49,065 bases of DNA from Solirubrobacterales bacterium (GCA_027306855.1 DAHUYZ010000010.1:1-49065); one strand, 5' to 3'. Shown: positions 19,232-28,045, numbered from the stretch's first letter. Made by a program: numbers and translations. Notes: generated by a model not told the origin, from the sequence alone.

Positions 19232-20730
19232 ATGGTCGCGTCTATCTTGTCGGAGCGGGTCCGGGCGGCCCCGGCCTGCTGACCGCGCGCGCAGTGGAGC
19301 TGATCGCGAAGGCAGACACGATCCTCTATGACCGCCTGATCGGAGAGCAGACGCTCGAGGGCGCGCGCGTGGACGCGGAGCTGCTGTTCGTCGGCAAGCA
19401 GGGCGGGGGCGAGGCGGTCCCCCAAGAGCAGACCCAGGCGCTGATGATCGAGCGTGCGAGAGCAGGGCGAGAGGTCGTGCGCTTGAAGGGCGGCGACCCG
19501 TTCGTGTTCGGCCGCGGCGGCGAGGAGGCGCTTGCGCTGCGGGAGGCGGGCATCGACTTTGAGGTGGTGCCCGGCGTCACGGCAGGAGTCGCGGCGTCGG
19601 CATATGCCGGCATCCCTGTCACGCACCGGGGGATGTCGACTGCCGTTGCGCTCGTGACGGGCCATGAGGATCCGAGCAAGGGGGAGAGCGAACTGGACTG
19701 GCGTGCGCTCGCGGCGTTCCCGGGAACGCTCGTCTTCTATATGGGCATGCGCCATCTCGATCGGATCGCAAGCTCGCTGATCGCGGCGGGTAGGCCGGCC
19801 GAGCAGCCGGCGGCGGTGGTCGAACGGGGGACGTTTCCCGACCAGCGGACCGTGGCGGGCACGCTTGGGACGATCGCTGAGAGGGCGCGCGCAGAGAGCG
19901 TTAAGGCCCCGGCGATCACCGTCGTCGGGGAGGTCGCGGGGCTTGTGGATGAGCTGCAGTGGCGCGTGGTGGGTCCGCTTGCGGGACGTACGGTCACAGT
20001 TACTCGCGCGCGCGAGCGAGCGAGTGAGCTGGCGCGTCGCCTGGCCGAGCTGGGAGCGACGGTCGTGCAGACGCCTGTGATCCGTACGCGCGCGCTGCCT
20101 GGCCCGCCAATCGATCCTTCCCCATACGAGTTGATCTGTCTGACGAGCCCTAACGGCGTGGACTGCCTGTTCGAGCGGCTCGATGATGGGATCCACCCAC
20201 CGGGTGACTCGCGCTCGCTGGCGAAAGCGAGAATCGCCGCGATCGGCCCTGGGACTGCGCGGGCGCTCGCTGAGCATGGGATCGAGGTGGACATCGTGCC
20301 GGAGCGGTTCGTCGCGGAGGGCTTGGTCGAGGCGTTGGAGCAGACGCTGGCGGACGGGAAGGTCGGCCGCGCGCTGGTGGCGCGTGCGAGCGAGGCCCGC
20401 GACGTTTTGCCCGACGCGCTGCGCAAGCGTGGCGTAGAGGTCGATGTCGTGGCGCTGTATGAGACGGTCGCCGAGCCGCTTTCCGACGGCGTGCTTGCGA
20501 GGGCGAGAGAGGCCGACTACATCACGTTCACGTCCTCTTCGACGGTTCGCTTCTTTCTCGAGGCGGCCGGCGAGAAGGGCCTCTCTGGAGCGACACGCGT
20601 CATCTCGATCGGGCCTGTTACGAGCGAGACGCTGAGAGAGCATGGCATCGAGCCTCACGTGGAGGCCGAGCGCCACGACATCGATGGGCTGATACAGGCG
20701 CTCGTCACCGACGCGGCGACACAGGCATGA
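19228..20730 (+). CDS. Fused uroporphyrinogen-III C-methyltransferase / uroporphyrinogen-III synthase
   Basis: A 500-residue fusion (CobA-HemD). Residues 1 to about 248 are the SAM-dependent methyltransferase: YLVGAGPGGPGLLTARAVELI, KGGDPFVFGRGGEEAL, VVPGVTAGVAASAYAGIPVTHRG, and YMGMRHL. The rest is the HemD domain: GRTVTVTRARERASELARRLAELGA, LTSPNGVD, and TFTSSSTVRFFLEA. The protein can thus close hydroxymethylbilane to uroporphyrinogen III and also methylate it to precorrin-2, feeding the dehydrogenase at 13927. Both ends overlap neighbours by four bases. Such fusions are known in Firmicutes and Actinobacteria. Confidence 0.94.
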   Translation: MNGRVYLVGAGPGGPGLLTARAVELIAKADTILYDRLIGEQTLEGARVDAELLFVGKQGGGEAVPQEQTQALMIERARAGREVVRLKGGDPFVFGRGGEEALALREAGIDFEVVPGVTAGVAASAYAGIPVTHRGMSTAVALVTGHEDPSKGESELDWRALAAFPGTLVFYMGMRHLDRIASSLIAAGRPAEQPAAVVERGTFPDQRTVAGTLGTIAERARAESVKAPAITVVGEVAGLVDELQWRVVGPLAGRTVTVTRARERASELARRLAELGATVVQTPVIRTRALPGPPIDPSPYELICLTSPNGVDCLFERLDDGIHPPGDSRSLAKARIAAIGPGTARALAEHGIEVDIVPERFVAEGLVEALEQTLADGKVGRALVARASEARDVLPDALRKRGVEVDVVALYETVAEPLSDGVLARAREADYITFTSSSTVRFFLEAAGEKGLSGATRVISIGPVTSETLREHGIEPHVEAERHDIDGLIQALVTDAATQA

Positions 20731-21410
20731 GCCTGGGCAGTCCGCGCGTACACCTGCGGCAGACGGGCTCGACCAACGAGTGTGCACGCGAGCTGGCGGT
20801 GAGGGGCGCGCCGCACGGGACGCTCCTGACCGCGAGTGAGCAGACCGCTGGACGTGGGCGTCAGGGACGGAGTTGGCTGGCGCCGGCGCGCCAAGCGCTG
20901 TTGTGCTCGCTGGTGCTGCGAGACCCGCCGACGCCGCTGTCGCTGATCGCGGGGGTCGCCGTTTGCGACATCGCCGGCGAGAACGCGCGCGTGAAGTGGC
21001 CTAACGACGTCGTGATCGCGCCGAGCCTCGCCAAGCTTGCGGGCATCCTCGTGGAGGGCCGCCCGCAGGAGGGCTGGGCGGTGCTCGGCATCGGGATCAA
21101 TGTGGCGGTCCGGATCGATGAGCTGCCCGCCGACGTGGGCGCGCGTGCGGCGAGCATGGGATGCGATCCGGCTGAGATCGAGCTGGTGCTTGGCGGCCTG
21201 CTCGACGCGCTGGAGCGCCGCTTGGCGCAGTCGGCGCAGGACGTGCTGGATGCGTGGCGTAAGCGCGACGCTCTGCTGGGTCGCGACGTTTCTTGGGCGC
21301 AGGGCAGCGGGCGCGCTCAGGGGATCGACGAGAGGGGTCGTTTGATCGTCGAGCCGGAAGATGGCGAACGCCTCGCCCTCGATGCGGGCGAGGTTCACTT
21401 GACGGTCTGA
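20727..21410 (+). CDS. birA: Biotin--[acetyl-CoA-carboxylase] ligase, catalytic-only form
   Basis: Attaches biotin to acyl-CoA carboxylase carrier domains through biotinyl-AMP. It has 227 residues and no N-terminal DNA-binding domain, so it should not be a repressor. Key features: TGSTNECARELA, the ATP/biotinyl-AMP loop SEQTAGRGRQGRSW, VKWPNDVVI, and KLAGILVEG with GIGINV. A short C-terminal SH3-like domain ends with ERLALDAGEVHLTV. The ATGA overlap with the HemD fusion makes it the last gene of the tetrapyrrole run; it converges on the helicase gene 15 bases away. Biotin may link to propionyl-CoA carboxylase, whose pathway partner epimerase is at 6266. Confidence 0.92.
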   Translation: MSLGSPRVHLRQTGSTNECARELAVRGAPHGTLLTASEQTAGRGRQGRSWLAPARQALLCSLVLRDPPTPLSLIAGVAVCDIAGENARVKWPNDVVIAPSLAKLAGILVEGRPQEGWAVLGIGINVAVRIDELPADVGARAASMGCDPAEIELVLGGLLDALERRLAQSAQDVLDAWRKRDALLGRDVSWAQGSGRAQGIDERGRLIVEPEDGERLALDAGEVHLTV

Positions 21411-21425
21411 AAGCCTGGGGGTCGG

Positions 21426-24251
21426 CTATTCCGCCGAGTCCTGAGCGTCGGGCGGGGACGCGGGGCTCCCGTCGAGCTCGGCCTGTTGGACCAGGTGCTC
21501 GACGGCGCCTTCGACATCGCTGCGCACCTGCTCCGCCGAAGCCTGCTCGGGCGTCAGCCCGTCTGTGGCCCGCTCGGGCGTCAGCCCGGCCGGAGCCTGC
21601 CGAGCCTCCTGCTCGGCGACGGCCGCCTCACCACGGCGCTGCGAGCGCCCGCGACGACGCGCGGACGTGCGCCCACCCGCCCGCCTGCGCTTGGGGAAGT
21701 TGCGCAACAGCTCGCGGGCGAGCGCGGGTGGCTTGCGGGCCATCCGTGTGCGCGCGCCGTACAGCACCTCGTTGGCCTCTGGCGTATGCGCGATCGCGGC
21801 GGCGAGCAGGGCGGCGGCGAGGCGACGGTCCTGCTTGCGCGCGGCGTGGACGAGCCGGCGGGCGTTGCGGGCGTGGGCGCCTCCGGCGGAGTTGACGAGC
21901 AGCCCGAGCAGTCGCTTGGTCTCGGGCCAGCGCTGGACGGCGTACTCCTCGTGGATCTCGCGGGTGTACTCCGCGAGGTGCCAGATCCACGCGCTGGCCT
22001 GGTCGCGGCGGCCGATGCGTCGCTCGACGAGCGCTCTCAGCATGATCTTGGCGGCCTCGCGGCGCTCGTCCTTGGGCCAGGAAGCGACTATCTCGACGCA
22101 CGTGTCGAACGCCTCGGGGTCGCGCAGCGCGGCGATGTCGGCGAGCGCCTTCAAGCGCAGCTGGGAGCTCTTGTTGCGCTGCACGGCGGTGATCAGGAAG
22201 CGGCTCTTCAGCTCGCCGGCGCGGTCGAAGTGGAGCATCGCGCGTGCCCGGCGCCAGCCGTTGGTGGTGACGCGGGCGCCTGCTAGAGCGGCCCAGACGT
22301 GCTGCTCGCCGTAGTCGAGGTTCTCGACGGCGATCCGCCAGAGCTCGCGTTCGAAGACTTCGATGCGCCGCTCTTGCTCGGCGCAGACGGGCAGAACGCG
22401 CCGCTCGACGCGCATGCGCCGCCCGCGCCCGCGACGGACGGGCCCGACGACGATCGCGCCGCCGCGGTAGACGTCGCGGTCTAGCAGCGAGTGCAGCGTG
22501 ACGACGGGATCGTCGTTCTTGGTGGCGGGGTGTACGAAGTCGACGACGAGGCCCGCCTCCTTGCCGGGGTGGCGGCGCGTGACGCGCCCTACGCGCTGCT
22601 GGTAGATGCGCTTGGACGCGGTCGGGGCGAGATGCAGGCAGACGGTCGCGCGGGGGCTGTTCCAGCCCTCGGCGAGCAGCTGGGCGTTGATGAGCACGTC
22701 GATGTCGCCGCGCTCGTAGCGGGCGAGGATCTGGGCGAGCTCGCGCTTGCGTGTCTCACCGGAGACGGCCTGGGCCTTTAGGCCTTCGGCGCGGAACGCC
22801 TCGGCGAGGTTGTAGGCGTGGCGGACGCCCGCCGCGTAGACGACCCCGGGTACGCCGGCGAAGCGCGTCTTGTAGAGGTTGGCGGCAGCCATGTTGAAGG
22901 GCTGCTGATCGAGCAGAGCGGCCAGCTCCTCTTGGTCGAACTCGGTGTCGACCTCGCCACGACGCAATGGGACCTTTGCGATCGTGCGCACGCCGACGCC
23001 GGGCGAGATACGTATGCAGCGCAGCGGTGCGATCACGCCGCGGCGGGCGGCTTGAGCGAGGTCGAAGCGCGACGTTTGGGTGGGGAACAGGTCGGTGACG
23101 TGGCGAGCGATGAGGGCGCCGGTGGCGGTCATGCCGATGAAGATCGGACCGGTCCACGCTCTGATCGCGCCGCTCGTCTTCTCGCCCAGGGCGGTGTGGG
23201 CCTCGTCGCAGATGACGATCGTGTAGGCGCTCGAAATGCGCCCGGCGTTGCGTACGAACCACTGGTAGGTCTCGACTGTGACGGGCCCCTTGGGCGAGTC
23301 CTCACCGACGTAGAGCGGTCGGGTTATGCGCTTCTGGTAGCCGCGCGAGCGCAGCTCGCCGTGGAACTGGTCGACGAGATTGCGTCGGTGCGTGAGGATC
23401 AGGATGCCGCCGGTCTGGGAGGCCTCGACGAAGCCGAGCGCCGCGACGGTCTTGCCGGCGCCGGTGGCGTGCTCAAACCAGAACCGCTTGGCGGCGTTGG
23501 GGTCCTCGGGCTGCTCTGGGACGTCCTGGTCGCCTTCCTCTTCGACCCAGTCGCGAAGCTCCTCCTCTGACTCCTCCTCGATCGCGGCTTCGGGCTCTTC
23601 TTCTTCGTCCTGGAGTGGCTCCTCTTCGTCCTCCTCGAAGTCCTCGTCTTCTTCTTCCTCGGGAGCGGCGCGCTCGACTGGACCTAGGTCCTCGTCCTCG
23701 TCGAGCTCGTCCTCCTCGAAGTCCTCGGCGTCGGGCTCCACGTCCTCCTCGGCCTCGGCAAGCGCATCGCGCGTGTCCACCTCGCTGCTGTCGGGTGTGG
23801 CTGTGGCGCCGTTGCCGTCGGGCCCGAAGATCGGGGCGCAGGCGAGCAGATCGGAAGGCGCGAGCGCGGCTGCGCGACCGTTGCCGTTCTGGGCGGTGCG
23901 TAGATCCTCGGCCAGTAGGGCGGTGAGCGTGCCGGACAGCGCGTCGACCTGATGGGCGGAGAGGACCGTCCCGTCGGCCAGCTTGGGCTCGTCCTCCGAG
24001 AGCAGCCGCTCGAGCCCGAGCAGCAGCGAGAACTCGCGTCGCCACGAAGTCGATGGGGTCTTGGCGCCCTGCTCGATCTCGGCGAGCGCTCCCTCGAGTG
24101 CGCGTCGGCGTGGCGTGCCGGGAGCGAGCGCGACGGCGGGGTCCTCGCCCTCATGGACGAAGCGCTCGTGCACGAGCTTCTCCGCGCGGGCAATGTCGGC
24201 GGAAGATGGAATGGACGCGGCCGCGAGGGCCACTGAAGTGGGCTCGGCCAT
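21426..24251 (-). CDS. SF2 helicase with large acidic insertion upstream of Walker A
   Basis: A 941-residue protein related to DEAD/DEAH restriction-type helicases. After an N-terminal helical part there is a Q-motif-like LSAHQVDALSGTLTALLAE (98-116). Then comes a linker with a very acidic stretch, about 162-250 (mostly Glu and Asp). The helicase core follows: Walker A HATGAGKT (261-268), LTHRRNLVDQF (Ia), DEAH (349-352), MTATG (III), AEGWNSPRATVCLHL (V) and QQRVGRVTRR (VI). The C-terminal third is Arg/Ala-rich and helical, ending with a basic patch and two LTPE repeats. Separation of the Q-like region from Walker A by about 145 residues is unusual. No nuclease or methylase gene is nearby. 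Function is unknown: DNA or RNA unwinding is inferred from the core. Confidence 0.85.
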   Translation of the reverse strand: MAEPTSVALAAASIPSSADIARAEKLVHERFVHEGEDPAVALAPGTPRRRALEGALAEIEQGAKTPSTSWRREFSLLLGLERLLSEDEPKLADGTVLSAHQVDALSGTLTALLAEDLRTAQNGNGRAAALAPSDLLACAPIFGPDGNGATATPDSSEVDTRDALAEAEEDVEPDAEDFEEDELDEDEDLGPVERAAPEEEEDEDFEEDEEEPLQDEEEEPEAAIEEESEEELRDWVEEEGDQDVPEQPEDPNAAKRFWFEHATGAGKTVAALGFVEASQTGGILILTHRRNLVDQFHGELRSRGYQKRITRPLYVGEDSPKGPVTVETYQWFVRNAGRISSAYTIVICDEAHTALGEKTSGAIRAWTGPIFIGMTATGALIARHVTDLFPTQTSRFDLAQAARRGVIAPLRCIRISPGVGVRTIAKVPLRRGEVDTEFDQEELAALLDQQPFNMAAANLYKTRFAGVPGVVYAAGVRHAYNLAEAFRAEGLKAQAVSGETRKRELAQILARYERGDIDVLINAQLLAEGWNSPRATVCLHLAPTASKRIYQQRVGRVTRRHPGKEAGLVVDFVHPATKNDDPVVTLHSLLDRDVYRGGAIVVGPVRRGRGRRMRVERRVLPVCAEQERRIEVFERELWRIAVENLDYGEQHVWAALAGARVTTNGWRRARAMLHFDRAGELKSRFLITAVQRNKSSQLRLKALADIAALRDPEAFDTCVEIVASWPKDERREAAKIMLRALVERRIGRRDQASAWIWHLAEYTREIHEEYAVQRWPETKRLLGLLVNSAGGAHARNARRLVHAARKQDRRLAAALLAAAIAHTPEANEVLYGARTRMARKPPALARELLRNFPKRRRAGGRTSARRRGRSQRRGEAAVAEQEARQAPAGLTPERATDGLTPEQASAEQVRSDVEGAVEHLVQQAELDGSPASPPDAQDSAE

Positions 24252-24309
24252 TGAGGCTCTGGGCTTCGAGGTTTAGCCGTTGCGGTAGCGCTTCGGCTGG
24301 ACTCGTGAA

Positions 24310-24327
24310 ACCGGCGCTTGTGCCGGT
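24310..24327. other. Inverted repeat in the helicase/GalT divergent intergenic region
   Basis: ACCGGC, six-base loop GCTTGT, GCCGGT. It sits in the 172-base gap between the helicase start (24251, minus) and the GalT-like start (24424, plus), so it could be an operator or 5' leader hairpin for either gene. I see no convincing -35/-10 pair and no riboswitch in the rest of the gap. Confidence 0.35.
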
Positions 24328-24423
24328 GAGGGCTCGGGGCGCTGGGGCGTCCCCGGTACTGTGTGCCTCCAGGATACAGCAGATGGCGGTGGACTGAAGG
24401 GCGCCGCCGTGGCCAAGGTACGA

Positions 24424-25413
24424 ATGCGCGAGATAAGGGTCGACCCGCTCAGCGGGCACAAGGTCATCATCGCGGGCGAGCGCTCTGAGCGCCCTAACGG
24501 CGAGCCGCGCTGCGATGAGCCGGCGCCGATCGATGTCGAGTTGGACCCGTTCGCTGAGGGTCACGAGGACCGTACCCCCGCCGAGGTCTATGCCTCGAGA
24601 CCAGGTGGCGGCGCCCCGGACTCGCCGGGCTGGACGGTGAGGGTTGTGCCGAACTTGTATCCGGCGCTCGATCCGGAGAGCAAGGCGCCGGCGCCCGACG
24701 CAAATGTGGACCTGTTCTGCGCCAGGGCCGCGAAGGGGGCGCATGAGGTGATCGTGAACGCGCCTGATCCCGTCCTCTCTCTCGCTGATCTGCCGGTGAG
24801 GAGCGTCGAGGAAGCGATGGAGGTGTGGAGGGAGCGGATGCGCCATCACTACGGGCAGGAGAGCTGCAGGTATGTGCAGCTGATCGTGAACGAGCGACGG
24901 GAGGGGGGAGCTTCGCTCGAGCATACGCATGCCCAGCTGTACGCTTTGGACTTCGTGCCGGCGGACGTGGCCCGCGAGCGAGAGCGCTACGGCGCGTATG
25001 CGGCGCGCACGATGGGGAGGGATTTGCTCGAGGACCTCCTCGCCGAGGAGGTCAGGAGGGGCGAGCGGATCGTCGCGGTGGACGAGGAGGCGGTGTTGAT
25101 CGCCCCGTACGCGTCGCGCTTGCCCTTCCAGCTGATGCTCGCTCCGCGCAAGCCGAGGATGGGTTTCGAGGACGATGGCCCGCTTGGCGCAAAGCTGCTG
25201 CACGAGGGGCTGTCCCGCTATAAGCGCCACTTCGGCTCGAGCCCTCCGTTGAACCTGTGGGTGAGGACCGCCCCGAGCGGCGCCGATCGCTTCTGCTGGC
25301 GTATCGATGTGGTGCCGAGGCTGACCCATCTGGCGGGACTGGAGCTTTCGACGGGGTTGAGCTTGAACATCGTGGCGCCTGAGCACGCCGCGAGGGTGTT
25401 GAGGGAGGCATGA
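24424..25413 (+). CDS. GalT-like HIT-superfamily nucleotidylyltransferase
   Basis: The closest family is galactose-1-phosphate uridylyltransferase. The start [23 protein letters not shown] fits the GalT N-terminus, which favours the ATG at 24424 (GTGs at 24361 and 24409 are alternatives). The catalytic histidine triad reads HTHAQ (167-171) where GalT has HPHGQ, so H169 would be the nucleophile. The zinc cysteines of classical GalT (CPFC) are replaced here: the region reads [13 protein letters not shown]. The second half keeps [23 protein letters not shown], typical of the C-terminal GalT domain. It is thus a non-zinc, divergent GalT homologue, 329 residues long. No galK or galE is adjacent, so the natural sugar phosphate is open. 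Confidence 0.82.
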   Translation: MREIRVDPLSGHKVIIAGERSERPNGEPRCDEPAPIDVELDPFAEGHEDRTPAEVYASRPGGGAPDSPGWTVRVVPNLYPALDPESKAPAPDANVDLFCARAAKGAHEVIVNAPDPVLSLADLPVRSVEEAMEVWRERMRHHYGQESCRYVQLIVNERREGGASLEHTHAQLYALDFVPADVARERERYGAYAARTMGRDLLEDLLAEEVRRGERIVAVDEEAVLIAPYASRLPFQLMLAPRKPRMGFEDDGPLGAKLLHEGLSRYKRHFGSSPPLNLWVRTAPSGADRFCWRIDVVPRLTHLAGLELSTGLSLNIVAPEHAARVLREA

Positions 25414-25433
25414 GCAGCGATGAGGGTGATGCC

Positions 25434-25850
25434 ATGAGAGCGCTTGTACAGAGAGTCAGCCGCGCGAGAGTGCGGGTGGAGGGCGTCGAGGTCGCGGCGA
25501 TCGGTCCGGGTTTGCTTGTGCTGCTGGGCATCGCCCACGACGACGGCCCTGCTCAGGCGAGTCGTCTCGCGGAGAGAGTGCGCGCGCTGAGGGTGTTTGC
25601 CGACGAGGATGGCCGCATGAACGAGCCGCTGGGGGACCGTGAGATCTTGTGTGTGAGCCAGTTCACGCTGTATGGCGACACCGCCAAAGGCAACCGCCCG
25701 AGCTACGTGGCGGCTGCGCGGCCTGAGCACGCTGAACCGCTGTATGAGCGCTTCTGTGCGCAGGCAGGCGCTCAGAAGGGCGTGTTCGGCGCCCACATGG
25801 ATGTCGAGCTGGTGGGCGACGGGCCGGTGACGGTGTTGCTGGAGGCGTGA
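25434..25850 (+). CDS. dtd: D-aminoacyl-tRNA deacylase
   Basis: Dtd hydrolyses D-aminoacyl-tRNAs (and glycyl-tRNA(Ala)) as a chirality checkpoint. It has 138 residues from the ATG at 25434, which has GAGGG upstream. An ATG at 25410 overlapping the GalT stop is possible but adds an atypical tail. Motifs: [33 protein letters not shown] (the SQFTL active-site motif), and [10 protein letters not shown] near the end, the Gly-cis-Pro loop. All are intact. Confidence 0.95.
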   Translation: MRALVQRVSRARVRVEGVEVAAIGPGLLVLLGIAHDDGPAQASRLAERVRALRVFADEDGRMNEPLGDREILCVSQFTLYGDTAKGNRPSYVAAARPEHAEPLYERFCAQAGAQKGVFGAHMDVELVGDGPVTVLLEA

Positions 25851-25873
25851 GTGCCGAGCGACACTCGTAGCGG

Positions 25874-26542
25874 TCAGGCATGTCTGCTCAGCAGTCCCTC
25901 GACGACCGGCGAGGGCTGAATGCCTTTTTGGAGGCGAGTGTCGGGGATCGGTGGCGAGGCGTGGAGCGCGAGCGGGACGATGCCGGCCCAGACGTTGAGG
26001 GAGTAGTCGTCCTCGTCGTCTAGGGGCGGGCCGCTGCGAACCTTGGCGGAGGTCTCGGTGAGGGGGATCGACAGCACGCTCGTGACTAGGAGCTCTTTGT
26101 TCGTTGGGGCTCGGACCTCGTCCCAGCGACCGGGAAGGAGCCGGTCCATGAACGCTTGTAGTGCGGCTTGGCGCTCGTCTGGGGTATCGACTGGGGAGGC
26201 TTGGCCGAAGACGATGACGGAGCGGTAGTTGACGGAGTGATGGACCGCTGAGCGGGCGAGCACGAGCCCGTCGATCAGGGTGACCGTGATGCAGGCGGGC
26301 GCTCCGGATGCAAGGGCGCGCAGCGTGCGGGACCCGGCGGAGCCGTGAAAGTAGAGGGTGTCGCCGACACGGGCGTGGAGGGTGGGGACCACGTATGGCA
26401 AGCCGTCGATGGCGAGGCCGAGATGGGCTACCAGAGCCTCGTCGAGGATCGCATCGATCGTCTCGCGGTCGTGTGCGCCGCGCGCCGGCTTGCGGCTGAG
26501 GCGGGTGCGGGCTGAAGGAGCGGTGGACATCGGCCTGGACAT
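25874..26542 (-). CDS. Pyridoxamine 5'-phosphate oxidase-like flavin-binding protein
   Basis: A 222-residue split-barrel protein of the PPOX / flavin-nucleotide-binding class. It shows HLGLAIDGLPYVVPTLHARVGDTLYFHGSAGSRTLRAL, the phosphate and flavin contacts of the class, and ITVTLIDGLVLARSAVHHSVNYRSVIVFG. Homologues often reduce or bind FMN, F420 or heme; true PNP oxidase activity is not implied. It is divergent from a MocR-type regulator, 67 bases away, a pairing that suggests it is the regulator's target. An alternative start is the Met at 26530. Confidence 0.85.
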   Translation of the reverse strand: MSRPMSTAPSARTRLSRKPARGAHDRETIDAILDEALVAHLGLAIDGLPYVVPTLHARVGDTLYFHGSAGSRTLRALASGAPACITVTLIDGLVLARSAVHHSVNYRSVIVFGQASPVDTPDERQAALQAFMDRLLPGRWDEVRAPTNKELLVTSVLSIPLTETSAKVRSGPPLDDEDDYSLNVWAGIVPLALHASPPIPDTRLQKGIQPSPVVEGLLSRHA

Positions 26543-26609
26543 GGACCGTTACGCTAGGACAGATTTGGCCTGCTGAACAGAGCCAATTGAGGGTGTAAAT
26601 AAAGGTCCA
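26536..26609. promoter_or_regulatory. Divergent regulatory region with repeated TGGAC-type boxes
   Basis: Between the flavoprotein and MocR genes there are two close TGGAC boxes on the plus strand (26536-26540 and 26542-26547, the second TGGACC), a TAGGAC at 26555-26560, and an inverted GGTCCA at 26604-26609 just before the MocR start codon. The stretch also holds TTGGC...GCCAA, an inverted repeat with a 12-base spacer at 26565-26586. MocR proteins such as TauR bind direct repeats containing CTGGAC, so these are plausible operator half-sites. Confidence 0.45.
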
Positions 26610-28010
26610 ATGGATCTGCATCTGGACATCGACAACGCCGTAGGTCGCTCGCTGAGGGAGCGTCTCCAGATCTCATTGCGTGAGGCTGTGCGGAGCGGGC
26701 GTCTGGCGCCCGGCGCACGCCTTCCGTCGACGCGCTCGCTGGCGGTCGAGCTGGGCGTCTCGAGGGGGGTCGTCTCAGAGGCATATGCGCAGCTCGTCGC
26801 CGAGGGCTACCTGCACGCAAGGCATGGCGCCGGCACGACCGTCGCATCCGGCGTGTTCGGAGCCACGTCGGTCAAGGCGAGGGCGGCGCGGCAGATGCAT
26901 ATCCGCTATGACCTCAATCCGTTTCGCCCCGCGCTGGACGGGTTCCCGAGAGCTGCGTGGCTGGCGGCGCTTGGGCGCGTCGTGCGGAGCGTGCCAGACG
27001 AGCAGCTTGGATACCCAGACCCTCTCGGAGTGCCACGGCTGCGCCAAGTGTTGGCCTCTTATCTGGGGCGTGTGCGCGGCGTTCGTGTAGAGGAAGATCG
27101 GGTCCTCGTCACCGCTGGCGTACGCCAGGGCCTTGCGCTGCTCTGGCAGACGTTTGCTTCACAGGCCGGGCAGGGGGTGGGCGCGATCGCGGTCGAGCAG
27201 CCGGGTTGGAGGGGGATCGCGGAGACCGCGATCGGCGCCGGACTGGAGCTCGCCCCGATCCCGGTGGACGAGCAGGGTCTTCAGGTCGACCGTCTATGCA
27301 AGCGCGATGACATTGGGGCCGTTGTTGTAGCTCCGGCGCACCAGTATCCGACCGGCGCCGTCCTCTCCGCCTCACGTCGCACAGAACTGCTCGCATGGGC
27401 GAGGCGGACGGGAGGGTTGATCTTTGAGGATGATTATGACGCTGAGTATCGCTACGACCGCAGGCCGATCGGCTCGCTGCAGGGCCTTGCGCCTGAGCAC
27501 GTCGTTTACGCGGGGTCGGCGAGCAAGACGATCGCGCCAGCGTTGCGACTCGGCTGGCTCGTGCTGCCCGCTCGGCTGGCTGGGCCCGTCGCCGAGACTC
27601 AGCGTCGCGGGGGTGGCATGCCTTCGCCACTCGATCAGCTCGCTTGCGCCGACTTGATCGAGAGAGGCGAGCTTGACCGGCACTTGCGTCGCCAGCGCAA
27701 CAGATATAAGCGCCGGCGCGACGCGGTGCTGCAAGCGCTTGCAACCAGGCTGCCGGACATGCCAATACGTGGCGTGGCGGCCGGCCTGTTCGTTGTGCTG
27801 GACCTGCCGGATCGCATGGACGAGCGAGCAGTCCTTGCCCGCGCCAGGGCGAGCGGCATCGCGATCGAAGGAGTAGGAGGCAAGCCAAATGGACTGATCA
27901 TCGGCTACGCCAACCTCGACGTGACCGCCGCGCCCCACGCAATCGGTGACTTGGCCGCAGCGATACGCCAGACAGCGCGCGAAGGCAGCCCAGTTGCGCC
28001 TGCCGCCTGA
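26610..28010 (+). CDS. MocR/PdxR-type regulator (GntR HTH plus aminotransferase fold)
   Basis: A 466-residue transcription factor with an N-terminal winged helix (1 to about 70) and a PLP-dependent class I aminotransferase-like effector domain. The HTH reads SLRERLQISLREAVRSG, RLPSTRSLAVELGVSRG and AEGYLHARHGAGTTV. The PLP lysine is K306 in GSASKTIAPALRLGW, and FEDDYDAEYRYDRRP supplies the Asp contacting the pyridine nitrogen. PLP itself or an amine may be sensed. It probably controls the divergent flavoprotein. No pdxS/pdxT genes are in view, so the name PdxR is not secure. Confidence 0.92.
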   Translation: MDLHLDIDNAVGRSLRERLQISLREAVRSGRLAPGARLPSTRSLAVELGVSRGVVSEAYAQLVAEGYLHARHGAGTTVASGVFGATSVKARAARQMHIRYDLNPFRPALDGFPRAAWLAALGRVVRSVPDEQLGYPDPLGVPRLRQVLASYLGRVRGVRVEEDRVLVTAGVRQGLALLWQTFASQAGQGVGAIAVEQPGWRGIAETAIGAGLELAPIPVDEQGLQVDRLCKRDDIGAVVVAPAHQYPTGAVLSASRRTELLAWARRTGGLIFEDDYDAEYRYDRRPIGSLQGLAPEHVVYAGSASKTIAPALRLGWLVLPARLAGPVAETQRRGGGMPSPLDQLACADLIERGELDRHLRRQRNRYKRRRDAVLQALATRLPDMPIRGVAAGLFVVLDLPDRMDERAVLARARASGIAIEGVGGKPNGLIIGYANLDVTAAPHAIGDLAAAIRQTAREGSPVAPAA

Positions 28011-28045
28011 CGTAGATCAACCCTGTCGGCGAGTACGCTCACACG

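Noticed and set aside
18928-20787. 619-codon minus-strand frame
   Set aside because: Antisense to hemC and the CobA-HemD fusion; it is a consequence of high GC, and no domain is visible.
23380-23952. Serine-rich plus-strand frame resembling a low-complexity surface protein
   Set aside because: It is the reverse complement of the Glu/Asp codons of the helicase insertion.
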